From Dioscorea cayenensis subsp. rotundata (taxonomy: Eukaryota > Streptophyta > Magnoliopsida > Dioscoreales > Dioscoreaceae), in NCBI RefSeq assembly GCF_009730915.1, contig NC_052475.1, forward strand, positions 186,001-250,000: a stretch of 64,000 nt of DNA, read 5' to 3'. The translations under genes were made by a program, and so were the position numbers. Each line of letters starts with the position of its first letter. Within the stretch, counting starts at the first letter, position 1. This document shows positions 9,911 through 20,699 of the stretch, piece by piece. The notes beneath the pieces were generated by a model that was not told the origin of the DNA, ran no database searches, and saw only the letters and a program-made list of their open reading frames with translations.

Positions 9911-11031
9911 CGTACCCTAAGGTTTTTTTTTTTTTGCAAAAGGAACTATAAGAGCTGACAAAAAACAAGAAAAAACAGCTAGAAAGCATTGAACACATCT
10001 TGCCAGATATACATAGGGGTGTGACCATTAAACTATAGTGACTCCATCCCGAACAACATGATTAATACATCCCCATTTTCTAATTTGCATGTATTTACAA
10101 TTATATTTTTTATTTTTATTTCAGTAATAAACCACTCTTTTTGTTAACATAACCTTGATAAATCATATTTACATGCATTAGAAAATATTATCTCTATTAA
10201 AAAGTCAAACTATTCATGTTTTTTAGCTAACATAGCAATGAGATTATTATAGACAATTTAATAAAGTTGAATTTAAATAAAATATTTTATAATTTTTTTT
10301 TGGATAAAAATTGATAAACCACAGATTTATTGAAAATAAAATACAACATATAAGCACAGAACAGATAGAAAAGTAGGAACAGAAACTCTCACCAGAGGTG
10401 AGGCATAAATATTTCTAGAAATTATAAAAATAAATTAGCTGATCATATTCTACTATATTATATTATCATTCACTACCATTTCATAAATTAGCTAAATTTA
10501 TTAAAGTTGAATTAATCAATCGTTCGCTACCATTATATAAATCATAATGAATAGATTTATATTCTGTAGTGAAAATAGGTTCAGATGTCATATTAAATCG
10601 AGTGGTATATGAGTTTTTTTTTTTTAAAAAAAAGAATAAACCACGTTAATTACGCAAAAGCAAAGTAAACAGACGATAAACATTGGAGAGGCATATGTAA
10701 AATTCAAACAAAATAATAAATAGGCTTGCGAATGCAATGGTCTTTGTTTAATCTTAAATTCCTGTCAATTATTTAGAATCAGCAACAGCCTGCACATTCT
10801 ACAAGATATAATAATGGTCCACCGAAGTTAAGTAGTCTTCCATCGTGGTCTTTGTTTAATTGGTGGACGCTTGCCCAGTTGCCCCTCAATTATTATTCTT
10901 TAATCACTCTGAATAAGCACCCATTCATTCGGCAGGCCTCTTATTCATATCTCTCTAGCTTTACAATTAATTACAGAGAGTGGCAAAACAGAGGAGTCAA
11001 AGCGTGCATAGCCTGATTAGCTAGCAATAGC
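9911..11031. other. Intergenic upstream of gene B, with minus-strand retroelement tails
   Basis: AT-rich. Two minus-strand poly(A)-type tails with the TAAACCAC signature (about 10290-10325 and 10612-10645) look like 3' ends of short LINE copies. The promoter of gene B follows from about 10730. Confidence 0.45.
10739..10860 (+). promoter_or_regulatory. Two copies of GGTCTTTGTTTAAT upstream of gene B
   Basis: The 14-mer occurs at 10739-10752 and 10847-10860, the nearer one 185 bp before the gene B ATG. The same 14-mer lies 198 bp before gene C, and a one-base variant lies before pseudogene D. A shared cis element is an inference from this conserved placement. Confidence 0.45.
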
Positions 11032-11838
11032 ATGGCACACCGCAGGCAACCATATGGTGGCTGGCGCGACCACGGTCGCAGAGGTGCCGATAATGATGAC
11101 TATGAAGCCCCAAACCAGCGAGCAGCCTATGATCGTTATCCCTCACACCAGCGATCAGCCCATGCTGATGACCAACCCTCCAACCAGCGAACAGAACTAG
11201 TCCATGATCGACATCTCCCAAACCAACGGGCAGTCTATGCTCACCAACCCTCAAGCCAGCAAGCAGTCTATCCTCACCAGCCATCGGAAAGAAAGAAGAA
11301 CAACGACTATGACAAAGAAGACGATGATAATAATGATGAGACGGAGGAGAAGGCCGATGAAGAAACAATATCCGAGAAGGCTCAACCAAATGCACCTGCT
11401 AATAAATACGTTGGTGGTTATGGAACAGCATACAACAGGCCTGATCAGGATAACTCCAGCAACAGGTATAGAGATTATCGTAACAATGAAAGAACAACGC
11501 ACTCGAATCGCTGGGCGGACAGCAGGGGTGGTGCTGGGGTTGGGTATTCTGCTGGTTATGGACATAATTATAACAATGGGAAGAATGCTGCTGCTGTAGT
11601 TGCAGATGATGGTGTCGACAATGATGATGAAGAGCAGATGAGGAAAGAGTTTGCAAACCGCTTCACTCTGTCTCCAAGGCGCCAACATGTTGTTGAAAAG
11701 AAGGCCGGAGAAGCTAGCCATGGGCAGCCCAACGTTATGGTCGTCAAGGAAATGAAACTCTACTTGGAGCATAACAAGATTGAGAACTTTGCATGGAACA
11801 AGAGAGAGAAAGGGGGAAAGGCCAAAAAAACAGGATAA
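11032..11838 (+). CDS. Gene B: disordered acidic protein, paralog of gene A
   Basis: Intronless, 268 aa. The N-terminus (about residues 26-85) has five loose repeats of about 12-15 residues built on NQRA-Y-x-HQPS, then Lys/Asp/Glu-rich and Gly/Asn/Tyr-rich stretches. The C-terminus has FTLSPRRQHVVEKKAGEA and KLYLEHNKIENFAWNK plus a lysine-rich tail, aligning with gene A across about 50 residues. No catalytic motif, signal peptide or membrane segment is seen. It has the same orientation as genes A and C, each with its own promoter. The family is unnamed and the function unknown. Confidence 0.75.
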   Translation: MAHRRQPYGGWRDHGRRGADNDDYEAPNQRAAYDRYPSHQRSAHADDQPSNQRTELVHDRHLPNQRAVYAHQPSSQQAVYPHQPSERKKNNDYDKEDDDNNDETEEKADEETISEKAQPNAPANKYVGGYGTAYNRPDQDNSSNRYRDYRNNERTTHSNRWADSRGGAGVGYSAGYGHNYNNGKNAAAVVADDGVDNDDEEQMRKEFANRFTLSPRRQHVVEKKAGEASHGQPNVMVVKEMKLYLEHNKIENFAWNKREKGGKAKKTG

Positions 11839-12304
11839 GTAAATCAGTTTCTGATTTGCTTCGAAAATGCGGTCATGTGTTACTATTTGTCTTATTATTC
11901 GTGTTTGCACTGTTGTCAGAATTGCTTTGTTTTTAGGCTTTGCCAACTTTACACATTAACCTTTCCGGCTTTCCGACCATCTTCTATGATAATTGATATT
12001 TAATAAGGTTATCAATGAAATTTTATTTTCCTCATACAACAACCTTGTTGCCTTTCATACATTCCACCTCATTACTCTGTTTTCTCATGAATAAAAAAAA
12101 GTAGATACTCATTTTACTCTGTTTTCCCTTAAAAAAAAAGGCAGATATATATCACTCAAGCCAAAAAAATCACTGATAGTCTTCTAATAATTGAATGTAA
12201 AATATGTAAAGAAGTGAGATTCAAAACTTGATGTTACAGTATTATTTATCTTCAATATTATTCACATACTATAAGTTAGGTTCTAATGTTATGCATCATA
12301 GTTG
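11839..12304. other. 3' flank of gene B
   Basis: AT-rich non-coding DNA ending in the left copy of the SINE target duplication (12285-12304). No gene is recognised. Confidence 0.5.
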
Positions 12305-12534
12305 TTTTTTAGGGAAGAGGAGCGGGGCGAACCCACTAGAAACCCAGGGACGTGCACAAGCCTCGGTGGAACAAGTGGGGACGAGACCGCGCTCGCGTGG
12401 GCGCTAGAACCACTCGTACACAATCACTATTCACAACTCCCAGAAATGTGCCCTCAGCCAAGAATCGAACTCTCACCACTCGGTGAGAGCTCTATTGGCG
12501 ACCCGTGTACCAATAGACCCGCAGGTCATTGGCA
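12305..12534 (-). mobile_element. tRNA-derived SINE, copy 2, intact ends
   Basis: Inverted relative of the copy at 6893-7114. On the minus strand it runs from TGCCAATGACC through the box-B-like GAGTTCGATTC to a GC-rich end and an oligo(A) tail. It is bounded by a perfect 20-bp direct repeat, AATGTTATGCATCATAGTTG, at 12285-12304 and 12535-12554. That is the footprint of target-primed insertion and points to a fairly recent event. Confidence 0.85.
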
Positions 12535-13118
12535 AATGTTATGCATCATAGTTGCATGACAGAGGATTTATATTAATGAACATTCAAGTTTCATTCATTT
12601 AAAAAATAATCAACGCATCATTTCTATGGTGTTTAGGATTTAATAAATTACTGATTTTTTTGTATATATATATATATATATCTTTAAGGGGTCGTTAAGC
12701 CACTGTAACATATGCACCTCCGTATTTGTCTGGATAAATCAAATGCATCAATTGGATTCAACATAAACCAAGAGCAAGAAATGTGAAAGAAGCTAAGCAT
12801 ATATATTATTGTCTATATATATAGATATGAACCAAGTAGGAAGCAAGGTTAAGGTTAAACAAAGACATTCTTCCTGAGGCCATTGACAAATAATATGAGA
12901 GGTAAGGTAAGCAATTGGATAGGTCATGTCAACGTCGGTGGTGTCACCAACCGATCGATCGATCAGCAACAGCAAAATAATTTAACACGTCCAAAGTCCA
13001 CTCAAAGGTTGGATGAACATTATATACAATTAATGTTGATTTATTTAAGAAAGACTGATTTTTCTTAAATTAAGAAGGAAAGGTCAGAAATTCTTATTCA
13101 ACGATCATTCGTTCATGT
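12535..13118. other. Intergenic, SINE to gene C promoter
   Basis: AT-rich with a TA microsatellite at about 12661-12680. From about 13070 the sequence is duplicated at about 20700 (pseudogene D). No gene is recognised. Confidence 0.5.
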
Positions 13119-13220
13119 GGTCTTTGTTTAATGTGTTTTGAATCAGCCCAAGCTTCATTCACTGTCAACTAATCAAGCCCCACCCACCCTTTTTTTTTCC
13201 TTTCTCCCTTGCTAATATAT
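13119..13220 (+). promoter_or_regulatory. Gene C promoter: shared motif and TATA-like box
   Basis: GGTCTTTGTTTAAT lies at 13119-13132, and a TATA-like CTAATATATG at about 13212-13221, roughly 100 bp before the ATG. Both survive in the duplicated locus D (20742-20755 and about 20838). This marks the extent of the duplication and suggests these are the working elements. Confidence 0.5.
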
Positions 13221-13316
13221 GTCCAATGATAAACTCTTCACAATTTACAAGAAAAATAACTTGATCTTGCAGTCTGTCTAGATTCAAACCACATCTGAGT
13301 GATCAGTTTCATTGTG

Positions 13317-13826
13317 ATGGGATCAACCATGCGGCGCTGGAACCGGTACTACGATGAAGACGATGGTGATGATGATGACTATGCACAGAGAACAAGGGTG
13401 GTGCCATGGCAAGGAGGAGATGATGATGACGATGATGATGATCAGAGAGAGAGAGGGCATTCAAGGGCGCCTCCTCCAAGACGTCCCATCCCGCAGCCTC
13501 CAACACGCAGAGATAATCCGGATGATGATGATGGTGGTGGTGATAAGAAGGAGGTTGTTGATGACAATGATAAGGAGGAGGATGATGATGGGAGAGAGAG
13601 TGAGGATTTAGGAGCTCGTCCAAGGAAAGTTTATCCAAAACCAAAGGATGGTAAAGATGATGTAAGTGGTGCGTTAGCAGGGTTACTTGACAAGTTAAAT
13701 GTATCTGCTGAAGATGGCCATGACTCTAAGGGTGGCAACATCAATGTGCACCTTCATTTGGAAGGTAATTATTTTGAGAATTTCACATTTAGCAAGAAGG
13801 AGAAGGGTGGAGGCCGGCGTCATTGA
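13317..13826 (+). CDS. Gene C: aspartate-rich small protein of the cluster
   Basis: Intronless, 169 aa from the ATG at 13317; a second in-frame ATG is at 13329. The middle is dominated by Asp/Glu runs encoded by GAT repeats, with a Pro/Arg stretch (APPPRRPIPQPPTRR). The C-terminus has ALAGLLDKLNVS and then INVHLHLEGNYFENFTFS plus a basic tail. The latter matches the HVFMGDNEIETF and KLYLEHNKIENF blocks of genes A and B. It is highly acidic and probably disordered except for the tail. In duplicate D the first ATG position is GTG and only the second ATG is kept, so the start may be 13329. The function is unknown. Confidence 0.7.
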   Translation: MGSTMRRWNRYYDEDDGDDDDYAQRTRVVPWQGGDDDDDDDDQRERGHSRAPPPRRPIPQPPTRRDNPDDDDGGGDKKEVVDDNDKEEDDDGRESEDLGARPRKVYPKPKDGKDDVSGALAGLLDKLNVSAEDGHDSKGGNINVHLHLEGNYFENFTFSKKEKGGGRRH

Positions 13827-14140
13827 CAGCCTCCCAGTGAAAATTGCATTAAGATATATCATCCATTCATCCATCCATCCACGGTATCCACCCATCCATT
13901 TGCTAGCTGTGTCTTTGCTGGAGTGAATGTTTTGTGATTCAGTTCTTTCTCCTGGTTGAGTTGTGTGATAATGAATAAATGCACTGTTAAGTTTTAAACA
14001 AAAATTGAAAAAGAAATTACGAGAAAAATGTGGTTTATCCACATTTTCAAGAAAAGAAAAAAAAAATTGGAGAAAATATAAAACCAATAATTCAAAGGAT
14101 TATTTTTGAGATTGGAAACCCACAAATATATTAAGTTATA
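13827..14140. other. 3' flank of gene C with a LINE-tail-like segment
   Basis: The 3' UTR (to about 13985) is matched by locus D. At 14029-14067, TGTGGTTTATCCACATTTTC followed by A-rich DNA resembles the 3' tail of the LINE that follows, so a small LINE end fragment may sit here. Confidence 0.45.
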
Positions 14141-14149
14141 ATAAGAAAC

Positions 14150-17100
14150 ATATAGATCATCTATTGAGAACAAAACTTCGTCCAAACCCTGCCTTATTTC
14201 CGATTGGAATGATGTGCAACTTGTTAAATTTTGCGATGCATGTGGTATCTCGTTTACACATTCTGAAAATGCATGTTTGAATCACATTCGCCACTTGGAA
14301 CAGTCACATTTAGCCCCTTCTAGGGATTTGGCGTCCTCCTATGAGGATCGCGTTAACACTAGTTGCCCATGAATATTATTACCTGGAATGTTAGAGGGCT
14401 AGGGAAACCAGCCAAAAGGTTTCTAGTGAAGGATTTCTTAAATATGCACTTTGCCGATGTATGTTGTCTTCAAGAGTCTAAACTCGAAGAGATTTCCCCT
14501 TCATGTTGGAGGGAGATTGGTGGGACTCGACTTGATCAATTTTGTTTCCTCCCGGCTCGCGGCTCTGCGGGGGGTATTATCCTTGGTTGGAATGGTGCGT
14601 TTTTAACGGGAACGGTCGTCTTGAGGGGGTCCTTTAGTATGACTGTGGAGTTTCTGTCCATAAGAGAGAATTTGGCTTGGAGATGTACTACGGTCTATGG
14701 GCCTAATGCTCGATCATTGAAAGCGTGTTTTTTTGGGATGAGTTGCGTGCCAGTGTGGGCCCCCCTGGGTTACCTTGGATTATCTGCGGCGATTTTAATG
14801 CTACATTTGACTTGGGCGATAAAATTTCAGGTCAGCCAAATTTTGAGGACATTAGAATGGCAAATTCGTTTCTTCAGGATCTCAAATTGGTCGAACCACC
14901 GGCGGTGGGTCGCAGATTCTCCTGGACCAATGGACAAGCTGATCCGATCTGGGTGAAGCTTGACCGTTTCATTGTGAATGACGACTGTGCTCGCTTATTT
15001 CCTAAGTTGATCCAGAACAGTTTACCCCGGCTGGGTTCCGATCATGTCCCTATCAGGCTCGAATTCGAATGTCATCATTTTGTCCCGCGGCCTTTTAGGT
15101 ATGAACTGGCTTGGTCCACTAATGAGGAATTCGAGAGCCATGTTAGGAAGTGGTGGGAGGAATGTGTCCCCACTGGCTGTGGTGCTTTCATCTTAGCTAA
15201 AAAGTTAATCTTTCTTAGAGGGCAGCTGCGCCACTGGGCAAAGTTTTCATTCGGCTCCATCAAACTTAGGAAACTTGCTCTGCTCCTTGAGTTGGATAAG
15301 CTAGATTCGGAGGCTGAAAATAGGATTCTTTCTCACTCTGAATCTAAACGTGAGGAGGATTTGAGAATTGAGATGTCCATGATCAGTAAGCAGGAGGAGT
15401 TATACTGGAAGCAAAGATCGAGACTGCAGTGGTTGAAAGAGGGTGATGACAACACGAGGTTCTTCCATATGGTGGCGAATGGCCGTAAGAATAGGAATTT
15501 TATTCCTAGTATCAATCTTAATGGAACCACAACGACGGATTCTAAGGAGATTGGGAAGGTTTTCGCTTGCCAATTTCAACACCAATTTGGTCAAAAAGCG
15601 CTCGGATCGGTTCATGATCGACTTCGGAAACTCCTTTCGAATAGGAATTATGTTGATTTGTCCCATCTCGAAAGACCGCTCACGTTGGAGGAAGTTAAAG
15701 GCGCGGTTTTTTTGAACTTGGGAAGGATAAGGCACCGGGTCCCGATGGTTTTCCTCTATGTTTCTTTAGACAATTCGGGAGACTATCAAAAAAATTGACT
15801 TGCTTATTCTTTGTGAGGATTTCTATTGGGGGAGAGCTAATCTTGAGCGTATCAATTGGGCTAATATTGCTCTTATTCCCAAGGTTGACTCCCCGAGTCG
15901 CCAGGGGATTATCGCCCAATTAGCCTTATCAATTCCTCATTAAAAAAATCTTATCTAAGATTTTAGCGACTCGCCTTGGTGATGTGATTAACGTGCTTAT
16001 CGATTCGGATCAGTCGGCGTTTTTGAAAGGGAGATGTATTTTAGATAATATCGCTACTGCAGAGGAACTGATCTTTAGTTTGCACAAGAGGAATCTCCCT
16101 GGTCACATTTTAAAAGTTGACTTTGCCAAGGCTTTCGATGTTGTGGATTGGGACTTTATCTTTGATCTTCTGTCGGCTAGAGGTTTTGGGGCTAGATGGG
16201 TTGGATGGATCAAATGTATCCTGGCTTCATCAAAAGCTTCAATCCTGGTGAATGGATCTCCAAACGGGTATATCAGATATCACAGAGGTCTGAGGCAGGG
16301 TGACCCTCTGTCGCCATTACTCTTTGTTTTAGTAACTGACGTTCTTAGCTCGATGTTTGCGCACGCTCTCAGCTCGAAAGTGTTAGTGGGGGTCCCTTTG
16401 GGATCGTTTGGGAGGAGATGCAATCTGCACTACGCGGACGATCTTCTGATTCTGACTGCTGGTGGGTGTGAGGACCTCAGGATTATCAAGCTGATCCTCT
16501 ATTTATTTGAAGGGATGTCTGGACTTGAAACGAATTTTTCAAAAACATGCCTTTTCTCTAGTCGACCGGTGTCTCGCCTAGTCATGCGGTCAGAGATACC
16601 TTTGCAGGTCAAGGTGGGCTTACTACCAGTTGTTTACTTGGGTATTCCAATATCTGGTAGAAGACCGCGCAAGCAGGATTGGGAAGGGGTCATTCTCAAG
16701 GTTCGAAAAAGGTTGGCGGCTTGGAAATTGCAACATTTGTCTTTAGGTGGTCGCCTCATTCTTGTGAATTCGGTGTTATCGGCTATCCCAACTTCATCGG
16801 ATGTCCATTTTCCGCTTACCTGGTTGGGTAGTTAAAGGTATTGATCGCATTAGAAGGGACTTTCTCTGGTCAGGGCCTGATATTAATCATCCGGGTTGTC
16901 GACTGGTTTGCTGGAAAAATCTCTGTCGACCTCGGGATCAGGGGGGTTGGGGGATTCTGGACCTGGATTGATTCAATAAGGCCCTGCTGGGGAAATGGTG
17001 GTGGAAGTTCATGACGGACCCTAATTGGAATGGTGCGGAGGTGATTCAATTTAATTATGGGTTATCTCGATCGAATCTTTGGCCTAATCAATCTGGAAGA

Positions 17101-18205
17101 ATCTCCTTCTTTTGGAAAGGGGTGTTGAGCTGTCTTCCGGCTTTAAGGAGTTGTCTCTCCCACAAAATCTCTACAGGCAAGGAGACATTCTTTTGGAGAG
17201 ACTGCTGGATCAACGGTGTCGCCCCTATGCATCTTTGGCCTGTCGAGTACAGTGAGTGCCGCCACACTAATAGCACTATCTATGAGCTTAGACACTTATT
17301 GGAGGAGCAGCCGTTCACCGACAATGAATTCGTCAGAATGTGTTCTATTGGTGTTCAGACATCGGATAGTCACTCAAGAGACATTAAGAGTTGGAGACTT
17401 ACTGGAAATGGGATTTTCTCGGTCAAATCCTTCTATAATCTTTTAATTGATGGAGGACTCAGATGCCCGATCTCACGATTCTTCTGGAGAAATTGGTGTC
17501 CGAGAAAAATCAATCTATTTAACTGGCTTGTGTGGCAAAACAGAATCCTTTCGTTGGAGAACTTAGCTCGAAGGAGATGTAACAGACTTTACCCATCGCT
17601 ACGTGCGTCATGTGTAACGGCGGGATTGAAACGGTCGACCACTTGTTTATCCACTGCTCCTATGCCAATCTTGTCTGGGATTACTTCATCAGAATCCTTC
17701 GCCTTCCACGCTACTGCTATCGATTCGGGATCTTTGGGGTCGGTGGAGATATGGTTTTGCACTCGGAGAGGAGGGCCTTTGGGGACTTAGTGGCGAAAAG
17801 CAATAATTTGGAATCTTTGGATAGCTAGGAATGATTGCATTTTCAATGCCAATATTTTGCATGCTCGCTGTCTCATTGTGAAAATTGATCGTATGCTTGT
17901 ATCTTGGTACTCTTCTCTCACTGGATGGACCAAAGTTGAAGTTGGAGGAGGATTTCAACACCGCTGCATCGAAGCTTAGAGTTCCTTGGCCCTCGTGGTG
18001 AAGGCATTCGAGGAGACCCGGTCTTCGAGGAGACGCTTGACCCTAGCACCGCTAGTCTTAGTGTTTTTGTTCATGGCTTTTTTGGGGGTAGATGGCCCCG
18101 GCTTGGTTGTTCTTTTTTCTCACTCATCACGCCCTAGTGGTTCGAGTCTCCGACTTTTCTATCTTATTAATGCATTGTGGTTTATCCACTTTTTCAAAAA
18201 GAAAA
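14150..18205 (+). mobile_element. 5'-truncated L1-type LINE, nearly complete ORF2
   Basis: The end of ORF1 (to TGA at 14370-14372) includes a C2H2-like motif (FCDACG ... HIRH). ORF2 starts at 14369 in an ATGA stop-start overlap. It contains the APE endonuclease (IITWNVRGLGKP, CLQESK, CGDFNA, SDHVP), the reverse transcriptase (SAFLKGR at 16014, LRQGDPLSP, YADD at about 16434) and the zf-RVT region (16980-17830). The reading frame breaks at about 14730, 15720, 15940, 16800, 16970 and 17600, so ORF2 cannot make an intact protein. The 3' end is GTGGTTTATCCAC plus a short A-rich tail near 18178-18215. The target duplication is not clear. The LINE separates gene C from its duplicate D. Confidence 0.9.
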
Positions 18206-19290
18206 AGGCCAAAAGCAAAGAAGTAATAAGTCCACGAGAAATGAAAAAATACAACACAAAAAACTACCAATAGAGATAAGATGATTTGAACGTTGTTCTA
18301 TTTCTCCTATCATTGATGTGTTGTATTGTTTTATTTTCAATAAATTGTGATTTATTTATTTATTTATTTATTATATAATAATAGTTTATCTTAAAAATAG
18401 ATAAATCACTTGAATTAAAAACCAAGTAGAGTACAGCAAGCTAATTAATACATGAGAAAGAAAAACAAACAAGCTCAATAAGCTTACAAATAATTAATAA
18501 TAATAATAACAATAATAATAATAATAATTCAAAGGAGTTAAGAAAAAACCCAGACTACCACTAAATAGCATAGTCGAAATCATTATGAATAATAGGTGAG
18601 TGATGTAAGGTTAAATCTATTGTGCCGTAGTACTATATAGTAATGTGGATCATATTATAAATATATTGTATTATTACTGTTCACTAAGTCCCATGTGGGA
18701 GAAACCATATTGTCCACCTCTCCAAGGTTGCTAAACATGAAGGATTTACCATTATGGAGTGGTGGTTATTGATATATTATTTTAAACATACATGGCATGC
18801 GCCTAATTATATTACCTAACTAACTATAACCCAATGAACTTTAAAGGTCTCCAACTCTCTTCATCTTGTTCTTCTTTTAAAACAAGCACATGCTCGGTCT
18901 CTAATTATCCTGTCGTTGCAACTAGTGTTTTTTTCCTCCATCTTTGAAGCTTCTCCATCTCCTTCCTTCGTTTTCCTATAGCATCTCATCTCTCAATTTT
19001 TTTTTTCTCTTCCTATAGCATCTCAGCTCTCAATATATATATATATATATATATTGTGTTAGGAAGACTCAATTTTTCTTCTTCAATTAAACGCTGCAAT
19101 AATTCACTGTAATAACTAACTATAATAACTAGCTACAACAATGAGCCAAATTAAAACTACAGTAATGAGCCACATAATTTAAAGCATCACAATTACGCCT
19201 GTTGTGCCTGTGATTGTTGTGTTTATTTCAGGTTGCTTGTTAATGAATGTTGTGTTCTTGACACAATATATTAATAATATGCTCTTTGGT
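18206..19290. other. Intergenic, AT-rich
   Basis: Holds TTTA and TAA microsatellites (about 18351-18372, 18495-18528), a short direct repeat (TTCCTATAGCATCTCA at about 18973 and 19011) and a TA run (about 19034-19054). No gene is recognised. Confidence 0.5.
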
Positions 19291-19299
19291 GGAAAGAGT

Positions 19300-20215
19300 T
19301 TTTGGGGTTCCCGGCATTGCAATAGTGAAAACTCAGTAGAAGTTACTGTAGCAACATTATATTTTATGGTATTGTAGCACTATTACTGTTTATGTATGCG
19401 ATCTCTATGTGGACCGCAAGACACTCGCAAACCTCTCTGCCTACCCATATATGTGGGTCGCAAGGCACCTGCAAGGCTTACTGTCAACTCTATGCAGCCT
19501 TTATGCGGGCCGCAAGGCTTTTAGGCAACTCTATGCGGTCTCTATACAGGCTTATAACCCTCCTAAGTCAAATACAACCTTAGCAATTGCAATTCTAACC
19601 CCTATTTATGATTTGGAAAGAGGTAATGTCTACAAAAGTGACGAAATGCATACAATTAATGGAAGATAACAAATTTTAACGTGGAAACCCTTCAAATCAA
19701 GAAAAAACCCACGAGGCCCCTTAGAGTCTCTTAAAATTTTCACTATATCAACAATGGGATAACAAGAGGGTTCTTTCTCTGGATGCAACTAGAGGTTTAC
19801 AACAAAAAGGCAAGATGCGCATCAACAAGATCCTCACAAACAACACATACACCTCATCAACTCAATGATGGATAGATCTGACTAAGAAGTCAGGCCCGGA
19901 AAAGGCTCTAATAGGTCTTTTCCATTCGAACAAGAAGAGATTAAAGAAAGATCAAACCCAGTAGGTTAAGAGAGCTATCCGCAATGATTCATTAACTAAA
20001 ATTAATTTGAGCGAAATCCGGCACCGTTTTGCATCAGATTATCTTGCTTGCTCAAACCCTAACCCCTTTCTTCTTCCTCTTTATTTTGGTTTCCCGCCTC
20101 TTTCCCAAACAAGCTACAGCGCGCAACCCCTTTTAACATATCTCTTTCTTCCCTTCACACGAGTGAATTTCTCATTTTGCCTTTCAAACCTTCCACTGTT
20201 GACATAGTGTTTTTT
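19300..20215 (+). mobile_element. Possible LTR-retrotransposon fragment (Copia-like LTR relic)
   Basis: The segment carries AACGTGGAAACCCTTCAAAT followed by a AAAAAACCCACG block, a phrase I associate with Copia-type LTRs in plants. A GC-rich stretch with an imperfect repeat precedes it. No internal coding region is recognisable and the ends are uncertain. It is best read as an old, broken fragment or solo LTR. Age and exact family cannot be told from this copy. Confidence 0.3.
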
Positions 20216-20340
20216 TCCTTTGTCACTTAATGTATTTGGCCAAAACCCCATTTATTTTTTTCAGTCAAAATACCAAAGTGGTTTCTCTATTTTGCGTTTT
20301 TCGCCATTTTAATCTCTATAATATAAAATCCGTCTTTTTG

Positions 20341-20568
20341 GTCATCATATTTGCACATTTCCGTCCTTTATTACCTGACGAATCCATCCTTTTGATTCTC
20401 GTATTTGCACATTTCCGTTTTTTTTGTCCCTCCAGTTCATTAGCTGGAGAGACCAAAAGGGTGGATCCGTAAACTGGAGAGACAAAAAAAAAACCGAAAA
20501 TGTGCAAATATACAATGACCAAAAAGATGAATCTGTTAGCTAAAGGACAGAAATGTGCAAATATGAGA
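20341..20568. mobile_element. Fold-back element with 95-bp inverted arms
   Basis: The left arm (20341-20435) and right arm (20474-20568) are inverted copies around a 38-bp loop. Shared features include ATATTTGCACATTTC, repeated twice in each arm, and a T-rich stretch before TGTC(C/T)CTCCAG. There is no coding capacity. This fits a MITE or fold-back transposon. Similarity fades outside the arms, so the element may extend further, about 20300-20620. Confidence 0.7.
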
Positions 20569-20699
20569 TAGTAGAAAGATTATTTTGATATTTTAATATA
20601 TTTCTTCTACCCCACAAATATGGCTGAAACCAAACAAGCTGAACAATATTCACAATTAATTGTGATTAAAAAAGTTTGTAAGTTGGTTTTAATTAAGAA

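Noticed and set aside
18590-18830. LTR-like segment (GTCCCATGTGGGAGAAACC phrase)
   Set aside because: The phrase recalls LTR promoters, but no ends, duplication or internal domain could be seen.
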